This document shows positions 24,184 through 36,441 of a DNA stretch of 64,000 bases, in pieces (positions within the stretch are counted from its first letter, which is position 1; every line of letters starts with the position of its first letter). The notes beneath the pieces were generated by a model. That model was given only the letters and a program-made list of their open reading frames with translations. It was not told the DNA's origin and did not search any database. A program made the position numbers and the translations under genes. Location: positions 5,686,001 through 5,750,000 of the forward strand of contig OZ035961.1 in NCBI GenBank assembly GCA_964034945.1. The letters are read 5' to 3'. Source of the DNA: Chrysopilus asiliformis (taxonomy: Eukaryota; Arthropoda; Insecta; Diptera; Rhagionidae).

Positions 24184-27100
24184 CTATTCCGCGGGTGGTT
24201 TCACCCAGCCACCATATCTGCGTTCGATTTCTTTCGCTACGGCCAGACACAGGCGATCTTGACCAGGGTTTGCAACCACCTGGAAACCCATGGGGAGCTG
24301 TCGCTTATCTAGACCGACCATAACATTTGTTGAAGGAAGCCCTAATGTATTAAAGACCGCCATATACATGGGCTCCAGCAGCTTGTGATAAATCTCGTAA
24401 TGGTGATGTGCGGTTGTTGGAAACGTGGGGTAGAGAAAGACTCCGTCGTTACCCAGCATTTCCTTGAATTCAGTCTTGAGCGCTTCCCGTATCGAAGCGA
24501 GTTGTTTGTGTCTAGATTGAGGAATTGCTTTTACGAAATTCTGCAAATGTCCAATGACTACGGACGAGAAAATACTATCGGAGCATCCGAAGAAGTATTT
24601 AACGGTTTCTGCACAGACAGTTTTCTTCTTCTCCCCCTCTTCCGTCTTTTTGTAAATTGTTTCTACATCGTCGATTATGAGCATCGCGGTTAGTGTGATG
24701 TCCAGAGCCCATTTCATTTTTCTAATGTTGACCTTCTTTGCATTGAAATCGTTTGCCACTTCGTTGATAGCTGCCTTCAGATCTCGGCTTAAAGGCCTCA
24801 TCATTCCCGAAGGACCATCGTCGTCCATGTAGTAAAATTTAACGTCTTTGATGTCTGGCTCTTTCTCGAGATCCGGCTTGGAGCCTTCGGGGTCAACCAT
24901 GCACTTCAATAAGAGCGGCAAATCCTGGGCGTATCTTGTCATTGGAGCAAGTGTGAAGAAATCACCCCATCGAGGATAGTCGCTCGTCGGATGATGTCCT
25001 TTGAATGAAACCGCATAGGGGCTGGGTTTGTGGCCGAAAACTCCTGTGAACATAGCGGGAAGACGTGACGAGCCACCAATGTCTGATGTTAGTCCCAGGA
25101 GCGAAGCACCACTCGAAATTAGAGCAGCTTCTCCGCCTGAAGATCCTCCGGGCGTTCTTCTCAAGTCATAGGGATTTCGTGTTTGTCCCGACACTTTATT
25201 GTAAGTCTCCCACAGGAGGCAGAGTTCCGGTGTATTACTCACTAGCAGGACAATTCCACCGCAACGCTTGATTTGGGTAACGACTGGAGCGTCCTTGTCG
25301 GCAACGATTGGCGTCTTGAAGACTCGCCCTGCGTTGTTCGTCATCCCCTCGACAGCTATGCTTTCCTTGACTGTGACTGGGATGCCCAAGAGGGGAGTAT
25401 TTTGTTCCATTTCCTCTTCCGTTTGTTGTCCACTTGCGATTTGTTTGTCAATTGCACGAGCCTCTTCGATTGCCTCTTCGAATCGATCCTGAACGATCGC
25501 ATTTATGTATGGATTCACTTCTTTACAACGGTTAATGTACGCCTGAACCACATCCTCGCTTTTGACCTTAAAATAGACAAGGAGAAGTGATATTAGAATC
25601 TTTGTTAAAAAATTTGAAATTTAGTTAATTTATGTTACTTCTTCGCGCGAAAAATATTGAATCGGTTAGCATAAATTTTTGTAGTCCCTGATGGAGGAGA
25701 GGAGTTGGGGGCTAAAAGTGCAGAATTTTACCGTTATGAAAGATGAAATTTTATTTTAAAATTTTGCCCACGCTGAAGCTACAATATATTTTAACAGCAT
25801 TTATTTAGCTTGCTTATTTGTATGTTTGTCTGTTTGGCAGACTCGAATCTTGTAACGGAATTTTGGCCCATTTCCCCATACCCGATTGACTTGAAATACG
25901 GACATTTGTATGAAATGATTGACACAACTTCGGAACGCAAATTTCGGAACGTCGAAATATTTTTACTTCACTAAAAAAGTTGAGACATATGGATATGATT
26001 TTTTTCATGCAAAAGACGTGTTATTCGAAGATGTTTCAAACGAAAAAAACAGTTTATGCTGATCTGAAGTAGAATATCTGAAGTAGTTCAAAAGTTATTA
26101 ACGTGTTTGTGTTCAAAATTGAGGTAAAATGACCTTTTGAATTACTTTAGATATCAGCGCAAACTTTTTTTGTTTGAGCGCGGCGGGGAAGGTGGTCTTT
26201 TGGAAAACGTTGACAAGGACAATCCATAGAATCCACTGGTATATGTAGGACCACTTAGTCCGGTATTACACTTGGCTTATTTAAGCCGGCAACTTTTGGG
26301 CTTAATAAGCCAATGTCCTTACATTTGTGACTTAAATAAGCCAATCCTGTTTGCATATGCTACACAAGTTTACATATATGTGTGTGGACTCAAACCATTG
26401 AAATTGCTGCTGCTCATATACTTCCCAAGATCTTTACCTGCTGACGGTCAGATTTGTGGCTACTACTTTTCCCAAACCGGTTCACTAGATTTGCATGTAT
26501 GCAGATTGTCGATAAGCCATGATTTCGAGTGGCAACTTTTCCCTCCGCAGTCGTTTCTCCCGAAAATCGGCTTAAGTAAGCTCGAAAGTTGCCGTGTGTA
26601 ATACTGCGCTAAGTTACGTTACATCTACATCCTATATACATACTTCGAAATTTCGAATCGATTTAATTAAGAAGTCGAACTTATTTATTGACTTTTTTCT
26701 CTCTATCCCGAAAAACATTAGACAAGTCGAATCTTCAGACTTTTCGCACACAAGTGGAAACAAGTGGAAACAAGTGTTTGGTTTTGTGTCCTTTCTCTTC
26801 TCGAAATGTCGGATTTTCGATATTTTCGGAAGTTAGCGTTTGCTGGGAATATAATGTGTATATGCGGATACATAAAAATCAAAATGGCGCCACATTCTAT
26901 AAATTATATATACCAACTTATATATACCAAGTCAGTGTGGGATCTTAAATGAAAAGTCTTGGGTAAACAATCTTAAATTCGGTTTTTGGACTTTGGAAAT
27001 AAATTTTTTTTTAGCTGAAAAGGAAAATATGATTCTTTGGGCGTTGTGTATCGGATTAAAAGCGAGATAACAGCGTCATCAAAAAAAAAATATTTATCTC

Positions 27101-30100
27101 ACTTTTATACAACCACAAAAAAATTTGTTTTTTGTTTTTAGTACATTTTTTAAAATAAAAGCTTTTTTAAATATTGTTTTTATATTCATCATTCTCGGTT
27201 GCAAAAAAACGCACTAAAATAATCCAATTATTAAAATTTTCACTTTATTTCCTAGCCATGAGTTGCAAATTATTCTAGTTTAATAAAATCCACTTATTCG
27301 CCTTCAAGTAATTTTATTCTTATAGTAATAGCAACGTTCATTCCTATTAATTACTTTTAATTGTTCAAAGTAGACGCTGTTTTTTGTTGTAAAAATCAAT
27401 TTCTATCCATTTTGTTGCCCCTTTTCATTAATCTTTTTAACCTGAAAATTGTTTTGTTTGGTAACACATCTATAGCAAGTAATTGATATGGGTAATAATG
27501 CTATAATAATATACTCTCTGTGGTGCTTTAAATACCGTAGTTTTAAATCACACAAATTTTTATAAAATCTTTCAATGTTTATGGTAAGATCACTAAGTTT
27601 TGACCGGAACTATATAAAACATTAATTGTAATGTTACGTGACCGGAATTTACCAAAATTTTAATTATGCTCGTCATAATAACATTGCAATTAAAAGTATT
27701 TAAATAGTCGTTTGAATTCGTGACGTAAAATATTACCATAAATAAGATAAATATGCAAGCACATGTAATTAATTGATGATCTCATTCACGTACATCCCAA
27801 AAATTTCTATTATGAAGCGCGAATAATTTTTTGAAGATGGTTGCCAAAGATTGTATTCGACTAACAAAACCTTTTGTGTAAACGTTTTTTGTGCAATCAA
27901 ATGCGCTCCAGATTTATTACAAAAAAATTTCAATGAAAAAAAGTGTACTTTCCCGTGTGCATTAGTGCGATTTCATGCTATTAGATTTTTAGTTATAATT
28001 TCAACCTACATATTCATAACTTTTTGTGGATAATTTTTATGTAAGTTGGAAAAAAATCTCCAGCTTTTTTTTACGAACACTAAAGAAATCAATTTTTCTT
28101 CGTCTTTTTCAAAAACTCTTAAAATAATTGCTTGCTTAATTGAAGATAAATTCCAAACAAATTAAACGCATACAGAAAGGAAAATATCTTAACCGACATA
28201 CGAATAGGAGAAAATCGGATAATTGTTTTTTATTTTATTCAATTTAGCCTTAGATTAGGTCAGTCATTTTTTTTTTAAATTTTGGACCTTCTTAGAAATT
28301 TCAAAAAAACAAGTATGTATTATAACGAGACAATAGACAAGACGACGATTTCAATAAAATTTTGTAGACTGGTAAGGTTTATTCCAGATTGTTTTGGTAA
28401 TTATTTACTGGTAAAATTGAATTATTAAACTGCGAATAACAGATATTAAAATCTTAATGAAAATATATACATACTTCGAAATTTCGAATCGATTTCATTA
28501 AGAAGTCGAACTTATTTATTGACTTTTTTCTCTTTACCAGGAAAAACATTAGACAAGTCGAATCTTCAGACTTTTATTAGACTTGTCGCACACAAGTGGA
28601 AACAAGTGGAAACAAGTGTTTGGTTTTGTGTCCTTTCTCTTCTCGAAATGTCGGATTTTCGATATTTTCGGAAGTTAGCGTTTGCCGGGAGTATAATGTG
28701 TATTATGCGCGTACATAAAAATCAAAATGGCGCCATATTGTATAAATTATATATACCAAGTCAACCATCGTGTAGGATCTTAAATGAAAGATATTAAAAA
28801 AGACCCCATTAACCTCAGTTAAGCAGGGTTTATACACAGCAAGTAACTCGCGGCAAGTAAAGAGAGGCAAGTAGTTTGCTTAGTTTACACGTTTCAAGTA
28901 AATCGTTGCAAGTAGAATGACAGCCGAAGGAAAACATAACCTAAAATTTTCTGAGAAAAAATATCACGACTCTTTTTTGTGGAAAAATTTGCGAATTTCG
29001 ACCTAAAACTGTTTGTTGCCGACGAGTTTGTTATACCCGTGTCGTTTTTTCCTTAAAATGTTACGACGTTTTCTGGCAAAGCAGCAAATATAAAATGAAC
29101 CGAAACACACACACATAAAACCACCTCTTGTGTACACGGTTCCATGTTCTTGTATTGGTTTTTACTTGCCACAAAAATAGAATGGCTTTCTATTATTTTC
29201 GAGAGAGCGGCAAGTATTCTCACACATATGCGAGCGTCGCACACTAGGTCAAATCGCGTGTATTTACGTCTACTTGCCGCAAGTTACTTGTCTCGTCTAA
29301 ACCCTGCTTTATGGAAAAAAAAACATTTTGTCCTTATATGTTTTTTGATATGGCAACCCGTTTTGAAGAAACTCATAAAAAAACCGCTGTGATGAACACA
29401 AAACTTTCCCTGCAATATTTAGTTTCGGAAATATATTTAGAAAAATGATATTTTTATAAAATTATCTCAAGAAGATATCAAAGATACGGAAAAACTGTTA
29501 AAAGAAAAAATGCAGGAACCCAATTGACCAAATTGGTTGGAAAACCAATTGGATTTCCAATCATCTTGTACCAAGTACCGAAGGTACGATTTATGGAATT
29601 TTGACTAGAATCCAAGATTTTTTCCTGTGAAAATGGTCTTTTTTGTACCATAAGGTCCAAAATTCCAAATTTTCCCACAAATATTCTTAAACTTTATAAA
29701 GGAAAAATGCGTGGTACATTTGGACACGGTACAAAAATTCCAACATTGGTCAATTGGGAATTATCATTTTCTTTGAATTTGATTATATAAGTTTTTCTAT
29801 AAAAGCGGATAGTTTCCAAGAAATTTTCAAAAAACTAAAGTTATTTCAAATACTTCTAGAACCATTAAAGATATGTAAAAACCGTGAAAGGAAAAATGCA
29901 GGAAATTTCATTTCCTTTAAATTTAGGTATATGCATTTTTTCATAGAAGCGCATAGTTTTCGAGAAATTAAAAAAAATCTATGGGAGGTATCCGTTATAA
30001 CTAACGTTACTTTTCCAAAAGTTGACAGAAAACTACTTTTTTAATAGAACTCATTTACAAAAAATGTTGGCGGCTCAACGAGTTCTCGAGTTATTTAAGA

Positions 30101-31490
30101 TACGTAAAACGGACAGACCGAGAGAAAGACAGACACACAGACGGACAGATCGACAGACAGACAGACGGATGCACGGACATCTAAATAATTTTGCTTGAAA
30201 GGGATTTCGTAATGATCAGAAAATTTCTATCTGCCCCCGTCCTCGTGTCGGTTTCCGTCCTGAATACAATACGTTCCCTTTATAGCAGAGGAAAATAAAA
30301 ATATTTCATTTGCATGGCGGAGGGGGAAAAATGACCAAATTTTTCCCAACAACATTATTTTTTTTTCTTCAAAAAACAAAATTTCAGCTCAATCTCTTCG
30401 CTAGTTATCATGATAACGGATGGACAGACAGACGGATGGCCATCTCAAACATCCTGCTGTAGTCGATTTTCTTCTTCGGGTTGACATTTTTTTTTATTCG
30501 CGGTAAATATTTTGGCATTGACACAATATTGCTTTTTTGGTGAATAGATCTATCCAAATCAATCAATTTTAATTTTCCCATAGAAAATGCGTCTTTAGAA
30601 ATAGTCCATATAATTTTTTTTGCACTGTGGTGTATCATTGATTTCTAAAAAAAACTTTACGTTTATAAAAATTAAAATTAGGTTAACTACAAACGAAGTT
30701 GAATTTCCAAAATTTTTTTAAGTCGATTTTTTTTTAAATATTTAAATAAATATTCTTCTTTACTGGAACGTAAATCACTTTATATTGTTGACTGAAATTT
30801 ATACAGCAAATATCTACATTTGAACCATAATTGATCATGTTCAAGGTTTCATTTTCGGTATTACGAAATATTGAAATCCCAACTTGAGACTTCATATTTA
30901 GCTTCTTGGAATCTCTGATGGGAACCCCTTGATGGAAATCGTTGAAAACCGAAATAGTCTCAATTTGCAAAAATAACTAAATAAATAAATTTAAAAAAAT
31001 CCGAATATAAGAAATAAATAATAAATAGAAGCAAAACATATCCAATACATAAGAAATATTGTTGGTATTCAGTTTGGAATGTTGTCCCGTGTTAGATATC
31101 CGTCTATCCCCTACTTTTTTTCATTGCATTCGTATTTGTTTGGGAAACTGTGGAAAATGCGAATAAAAGTAAACCGAATGGTGTAGCCAGAAAGATATAA
31201 AGATACAACGATTTAGAAAAGATACAACGGTTCATGTGGATCGCAAATATTTATTATAGAGTTAGTATATGTACTATCTGTATTTATAAGAGAGTATTTT
31301 GTTTTAGGCTCACCTGTTTCTTTCGGATCATTTTGGCGAGTTCAACAGCTGGTACCTCCAATATAGGATCCTTAATGGGTGGCAGCTTCTTCCTGGCCGT
31401 TCGGATGTTCGAGATGCGACTATATGGCACTACGAACCAGCTGAACACGATCATAGCTGATCTTAGGACTCGCCGCATCACGTAGCCCAT
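24184..31490 (-). CDS. FAAH2: Fatty-acid amide hydrolase 2-like amidase (FAAH2 type)
   Basis: Amidase-signature serine hydrolase that cleaves fatty-acid amides, probably membrane-bound. Two minus-strand exons: 31314-31490 (59 codons from ATG at 31490) and 24184-25566 (460 codons plus stop), joined in phase 0 by a GTGAGC donor and TTTTAAG acceptor; 519 aa, the normal length. Exon 1 has a hydrophobic segment (AMIVFSWFVVPY, about residues 12-23), then AVELAKMIRKKQ, which continues into the AYINRCKEVNP region of exon 2, as in FAAH2. The catalytic Ser-Ser-Lys triad is visible: Lys126 in VTVKES, Ser201 in GGSSGGE and Ser225 in SDIGGSSR (family usual TDIGGSIR; Ser spacing of 24 is correct). The 5.7 kb intron is filled with repeats. 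TTTATT at 24124-24129 is a minus-strand AATAAA. Confidence 0.95.
26258..26609. mobile_element. TWA-target MITE family A, copy 2 (352 bp)
   Basis: It is closely similar to the 23642-24005 copy, with ends GTCCGGTATTACAC and GTGTAATACTGCGC. Flanks are TTA on the left (26255-26257) and TAA on the right (26610-26612), so the duplication has one change or the ends are slightly eroded. An internal 11-12 bp segment present in copies 1 and 3 (GAACGRAAATGATT) is missing here. It lies in the FAAH2 intron. Confidence 0.87.
26635..26951 (+). repeat. Dispersed 320-bp repeat, copy 1
   Basis: It starts with the palindromic TACTTCGAAATTTCGAATCG and ends with GGATCTTAAATGAAA. A second, nearly identical copy in the same orientation is at 28470-28789. 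A GTGGAAACAA duplication is present in both. No TSD, poly-A tail or open frame was recognised, so the class is unknown. It lies in the FAAH2 intron. Confidence 0.75.
28470..28789 (+). repeat. Dispersed 320-bp repeat, copy 2
   Basis: It matches 26635-26951 along its length, with a short extra segment (TTATTAGACTTG near 28575) and few substitutions. It carries the same GATTTTCGATATTTTCGGAA block. Closeness in sequence and position suggests either a local duplication or two recent insertions. Confidence 0.75.
28822..29308. mobile_element. TTA-target MITE with AGCAGGGTTTA ends (487 bp)
   Basis: The left end AGCAGGGTTTA and right end TAAACCCTGCT are exact inverted repeats. Further inside, CAAGTAACTCGCGGCAAGTA is mirrored near 29268-29290. 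TTA flanks both ends (28819-28821, 29309-29311). A Harbinger-like MITE is inferred. It lies in the FAAH2 intron; the open frames inside are not genes. Confidence 0.87.
29500..30470 (+). repeat. Degenerate repeats with GACA/GACG microsatellite
   Basis: Similar blocks around AAAAATGCAGGAA recur at about 29508 and 29894. A degenerate ACAGACAGACGG tract lies at 30107-30180, and a second short one lies at 30418-30443. The design (conserved block, codon-free AT DNA, then a 4-base microsatellite) resembles the (GTCY)n family on the opposite strand. It lies in the FAAH2 intron. Confidence 0.5.
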
Positions 31491-31631
31491 GACTCTAGAA
31501 GTAATTGAGATCCCTATCTTGAATGATTGTCTTTACAACACTCCTTAATGTAATCGTTTATTGCTATGTTAAATTAAATGTTTGCGTTTTGTTTGTCTTT
31601 AGATCGATTTCTTCCCGGTTTGTCTCTTTTA

Positions 31632-31692
31632 GTAACAATAATAACAATTATAATAACAATAACAACAAAACCAACAACAACAATAACGAAAC
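31632..31692 (+). repeat. AAC/AAT-rich trinucleotide microsatellite
   Basis: Imperfect repeats of AAC and AAT run for about 60 bases. They lie about 140 bases upstream of the FAAH2 start codon (minus strand), so probably in its 5' UTR or promoter region. Poly-Asn and Thr frames there are not genes. Confidence 0.7.
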
Positions 31693-31739
31693 TGAAAACG
31701 AAATTTTCGCTATTGCTTTTTAGTATGAGAAGAACTTGT

Positions 31740-33104
31740 TATTTTGAGCTCAAGTGCAAGACTGAAACTGCGAAATCGAAAATGCTGAATGCTGAATGCT
31801 GCTGGACCAGTAGAGATTAGACGCGTTGAATTGATCTCTTGAAAACACTTGAATCCAGCCCGTCACTGACTAAACTAAAATGCTAACTAACTATGCTAGA
31901 CAACATCATGTACTAACGATATAGAGACAGTATTATTACACTTATTACTCCATTACAACGTTTGCACAACGTCGTTGTCTAGTTTTTACTGCTTTTTTCA
32001 TCAATTTTCATTTTTATCTTTGAGATAGGTCTTTTTTTACGCCTTTGCATCTAAGATAGTCGGCGCAAGCTTCAAGTTCCAAGCTCTAAGGCTGTCATCA
32101 TGAGTTTTCGTCGAAAATCTGTATTGACTTCGGCAATTAAAATCTTTTTTCTCGCTTTGGGGGGTTTTTCAAACACTTGAGAGAAAAAAAAAACACCCAA
32201 CAAATAACAACTGGGTAATTGAACGAGTAAAAAACCTTAAAGCTGTTGGATTTTGGTGGTGCCTCTGTAAGGCACTTACAATCTGGAATATATATACTAC
32301 GAACTGAGCCAAAGTGAGTATCTGTTTTTTTTTTTCATATCGGTTGCATAGATATACAAAGATACTTGCGTATAATACCAACTAAATTTAAAAGATTTTA
32401 TGGTAATTGCCGTCGTTGTAGTTACAGACACTAAATATCTACTTGGTCAGTTCAGCACAATGTTGTGTGCAGTTGTTTTTTGGGGCCGGAGGAAGAGGGT
32501 GGTGGCAATCTACCTATTTTAAATAAATCTTAAATCACCTGGCGAAGATTTCTTGTAAAACATGTTCAATGTTCGTTCGTTTATATTGAAAATAGTGCAC
32601 ATTTGCATTGATCGTTTGTTGAAGATCAGTGAATAATAGCACAATTTACCTTGAATTTTATAATAAATAGGAAGCTGATTTAATATCAGTAGATGCACTC
32701 AATATAATTATTATGATGCTAGTAGATTTAATATTATACAAAAGTGAGAGTTTTTTTTTATAAATACTTAAGTCGTATCTTAATTTTGTGGGTAATTATA
32801 GTTTTCACCTCATGACACTGGTGTTGAAAACTATCTGCGTTTTATAAAATATAATCGCTATAAGTAACCTTAAAATGGTGAAATCCGGTTAGTTTTTGTC
32901 ATCTTGATGAGATGCGATGATTGATGGGATTTTTTTTTTGAGAAAAATAAAGTTCGATACCCTCTTATTATCGTTATTTTGTGGATTATTAAAAGTTTTG
33001 CAATGCTTTTAGTATGACTTTCAAGAAGGAATGAAAAGTCTTGGTAATAGGAAAGATAAATAACTTCGATAATATCTCCATTATTCAAACAACCAAACAA
33101 CCAA
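31740..33104. other. Intergenic region upstream of FAAH2
   Basis: Probably includes the FAAH2 promoter and any 5' UTR exon: the bases just before the ATG (ACTTCTAG) could be an acceptor. No core promoter, coding exon or repeat was identified with confidence. Confidence 0.4.
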
Positions 33105-34195
33105 TGAGGTTACAAAGTGACCCTGGTCGCCGAAAACGCGAGATCTTTGAATTCTGACTTAACCCTCTAACCGGAATATTTCCGAGAAAAATTCACTAAA
33201 ATATGACTTTCAACTTGCGACAGACCGTAACCAAGACAACGTACAGGGCTAAATTTTTTCCAGCATGTAAAGCGATAACTTACAAAAGTCAGTGTAAGAC
33301 GTTCCGGCGATTTCCGGCGATTAAAATTGTTACCCGTTATAAACAAGCGAATTCCCTGAAGCCCGCCTTAAGGCGGGCATTCCGGCTAGAGGGTTAAACA
33401 CAATTCTGGCTTGGGGCAGAATCAACCGTGTGGAATTCAACGCATCTAAAACCCAATCAATGCTGTTATCGATGAAATGCGAAAAAAACCCCGAAACGGT
33501 CGAATTTATGAGTGAGTCCATTAGTGACTCAAAAAACATCAGAATGTTGGGCATCGAAATAAATGAGAAGCTTCAATGGAGTGATTATATTTTTAAAATA
33601 GCAAAGGAAGCATCGCAGTGCCTAGGCTTGCTGGGACGATGCAAAAAATATTTCGCACCAGTCGACGTCCTAAACATTTACAAAACCTACATTTGACCGA
33701 GACTCGAGTACAATTCGCATATTTGGGCTGGAGCCCCAAAAACTGTCCTGCAACTGCTGGACCGAATTCAAAAACGTGCGATCCGACTGATTCGAGACAA
33801 GTCTTTGACAGATTCACTACCGTCTCTCGAGCATCGTCGCTCTGTTGGGGTACTTAGCATATTCTATAGATATTTCCATGGGAAATGTTCCATCGAAATT
33901 TCCCAACTTATTCCTCCACGGTATATTTTCCCTAGACCCTCTCGTGCAGCTGCACGTGCGCACGACTTCTTCCTTGAGCCTCCGCGCTTTCGTACAGTAA
34001 AGTTTAGGGGTTCCTTCATTCCGCGAACAACAAGACTTTGGAACAATTTACCATCCGATGTGTTCCCCCGGACTATAACCCGCAGAAGTTCAAGGAGAAC
34101 ATAAATCGGCATCTCCTTTTGTCCTTCCAACCATCCCGAGCTGTGCTTCGGCATTAAAGGGTCTTCCCCTAAGCTCTGGCTGGATCTATAAAAAA
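33105..34195 (+). pseudogene. 5'-truncated Jockey-like non-LTR retrotransposon (reverse transcriptase C-terminus)
   Basis: The sequence encodes the end of a LINE reverse transcriptase: LAWGRINRVEFNASKTQ, the MLGIEINEKLQWS block, ASQCLGLLGRCKKYF, then EYNSHIWAG, DRIQKRAIRLI, HRRSVGVLSIFYRYFHGKC and LWNNLPSDVF. The frame contains an in-frame TGA at 33694-33696, where the family usually has an Arg codon, and a one-base shift near the C-run before 34080. A TTAA MITE (33163-33393) is inserted in it. The copy ends near a short A-run at 34188-34196. Only the last part of a Jockey-type ORF2 remains; it is dead. Confidence 0.88.
33163..33393. mobile_element. TTAA-flanked MITE inside the retrotransposon (231 bp)
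   Basis: The ends CCCTCTAACCGGAAT and ATTCCGGCTAGAGGG are inverted repeats with one mismatch, and TTAA flanks both sides (33159-33162, 33394-33397). Removing the element and one TTAA restores a continuous reverse-transcriptase reading frame (SLNSDLNTILAWG). This confirms the boundaries and a TTAA duplication of piggyBac type. Confidence 0.92.
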
Positions 34196-34447
34196 AAACA
34201 CTTGATCTTCTCCCTCCCTCCTTCTACCAAACTTCGTCACAAGATAGTTTCTGCCAAAACGGTGGCACAACAGTTATTTTTTAACAAAAGTCGCAGAAAA
34301 ACTGAGCAAAACCGGTAACATTAACCTTACAGTAACGTTACTGTGACCAATTTATGACCCCATATATTTTGTGACTCACGTTGTGTAACGGTTCGTGACT
34401 CACGTTGTGTAACCGGTATGTAACTATTTTTGGTGACTTGGGTAGGA

Positions 34448-34605
34448 GGAGCTGTTTATAAAATACTTTTAGTAGGGAAAAGGTCTCTCGTAGCTGGACG
34501 GTAGTACCACGTTCAATGCGAAAAATCGCGATAAATTTTTGAAGACGGGGGATGGGTGGTCCTAAAAGCCTAATATTTGTGTGACGTATTTTATAAGAAA
34601 CCCTT
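34448..34605. repeat. Inverted-repeat fragment with TATAAAATAC ends
   Basis: A CTGTTTATAAAATACTTTTA stretch at the left is mirrored by GTGACGTATTTTATAAGAAA at the right. The phrase also occurs near 6255, 41585 and 52690. It is probably a small, degraded DNA-transposon derivative; the neighbouring TTTTGTGACTCACGTT motifs belong to the same repeat context. Confidence 0.5.
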
Positions 34606-34984
34606 TATGTCATTTTTGCTTTAATTACTAAAACATTTTAGAACAAATCAGAAATCTGTACGGAATAACAAAGATACACTTTATTTTCTTTCTTTTTCTA
34701 ATCTCTGAGAAAAATCTTGAGTTACAGCGTTTTTCTTAGTATTATGTTAGAAATATTAGAAAACCATACACGATTCTTTTATTATTTTACTCTGTTGAAA
34801 GTAATTTATTCAGGTGTCGTGGCGCATTTTACTCGAATATGATCATTAATTATCACCTTTTGGGTAATTCCTTTATTTCTTCGTAACCATCATAATTTAA
34901 CAATTTCTAGGTATTTATGATTTCTAATTATTGTGTTTATTGAAGGTACGAATATATTGCGTTTTATTATTTATTTATTATTTA

Positions 34985-35446
34985 CTAGAATTTGGACCCG
35001 GCTTCGCCCAGGTAAAAGCGTGAGTAGAACAAAATCTAAGAAAAAAAATTCAATTGGCAATAAATTAGATAGAATAAGTTGTACGTGATTTTCTTTAAAA
35101 GATTCGGATTTTCTTTACCCCCTCCCCTTACTCCCCCACCTCTCGGTCTACTTTTAAATGGGTCTATGTTGGAGCTGGACTCCCGACGAACATCTATGCC
35201 AAATTTCAGGCCAATCGGTTCGGTAGTTTCCCCGCGAAAGAGTAACATAGAGGGAAAACTAAGTTTCGAGATTACTTTACCCCCTCCACTTACTCCCCCC
35301 ACCCCTCGCGCTACTTTTCCGTATGCCTATGTTGGAACCAGAACTACCACATACACTCATGCCAAATTTCAAGTCAATCGGTTCAGCCGTTTTTGCGTGA
35401 AAGAGGAACAGACAGACAGACAACTCATTTTTATATATTAGTATGA
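34985..35446 (-). mobile_element. Non-autonomous Helitron-like element (462 bp, minus strand)
   Basis: On the minus strand it starts A|TCATACTAATATATAAAAA, passes a GTCT tract and a TTTCACGCAAAAACGG block, and ends with a GC hairpin (CCTGGGCGAAGCCGGG), a short spacer and CTAG|T. A 5' TC, a 3' hairpin plus CTAG, and insertion between A and T without duplication are Helitron hallmarks. The second copy (57055-58215) has the same termini. No Rep/helicase coding is present, so it would depend on other elements. Confidence 0.8.
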
Positions 35447-35816
35447 TATGATATGATAAGTTGTGTATTTTATAGTCATTTAGACAATGTTGTAGGTATA
35501 GAAAAAATGGTTAAATATTCTATTACGTAAACAGTCAAACTTGGATAAGTGGGAAACCTCTATAACTGGGATGGATTCTACAGTCCGAAACAGAAGTGGG
35601 AACTTCGGTTAGCTGGGAAACCTCTATAAGTGGGATCCGTCCAAAAATGAGGAAAAATCTAACTTAATTAAAATATTTTAACTGGACGGAGATAAAAGAC
35701 AACGTTATCCGTTAGAAATTCGAAACAAAAACCAAAAATTTAATTTGCTTTCAAAGCTTTAAGTACAGGCGCACACTGCAATGGCAAGTACTAAAGTGAC
35801 AATTTTAGTTTTTTAA

Positions 35817-36437
35817 CACGTTGACGGACAGTAGAAACAAGTGAAATTCGAAAATTGACACTATATGTTTTTGTAATTTTTAGAATATTAGAAGTATAGT
35901 TTTACTCTTTCTGCTTAAATACACTTAATTTTGATTAATTCAGCACCTTTAATTAGGTTGCGGCTACAACCGTCATGGCGCCAGCGGACTCTAGACACTA
36001 TGTAATGGGACGATGGCGGCTATAACAGCAAAAATTTAAAAACGTAAATGACAGGTTTAATGACTGAAATAAGCAATTTTTTGTGAGCAACAAAGTATTT
36101 TTGGGAGTTTTACACGAAATGTTAGTTCATGATCAAACAAAAATAAATAAATGACAAATAAATTTATTATAATTTTATAATTATTATAATTGAAGAGAAA
36201 ACAAGATCGCACTACTCCGTTCACAACCACGTGCATACTCAATGTGTTAACCTTGCATACTAAATTTTTTTTCGAAAACATGACACTAGGCTTCTACTTG
36301 TACGCTGGTAAATGCACATTTGTGCTGCTACAGCCGCAGTGTCTAAAAACGACCGTTTCGTATTGGACGGCTATTGCCGTCATGTCACATAGTGAACTTG
36401 AACTTGACGGCTATAGACGCAACTGTCCGTCAACGTG
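35817..36437. mobile_element. TTAA-flanked MITE (621 bp)
   Basis: The left end CACGTTGACGGACAGT is mirrored exactly by ACTGTCCGTCAACGTG, with TTAA at 35813-35816 and 36438-36441. The end motif CACGTTGRC is shared with 3415-3663 and 45298-45494. The interior shows no related ORF. A piggyBac-like MITE is inferred. Confidence 0.87.
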
Positions 36438-36441
36438 TTAA

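Noticed and set aside
25065..25590. Plus-strand open frames over the FAAH2 exon
   Set aside because: They lie antisense to an intact amidase exon and have no independent features.
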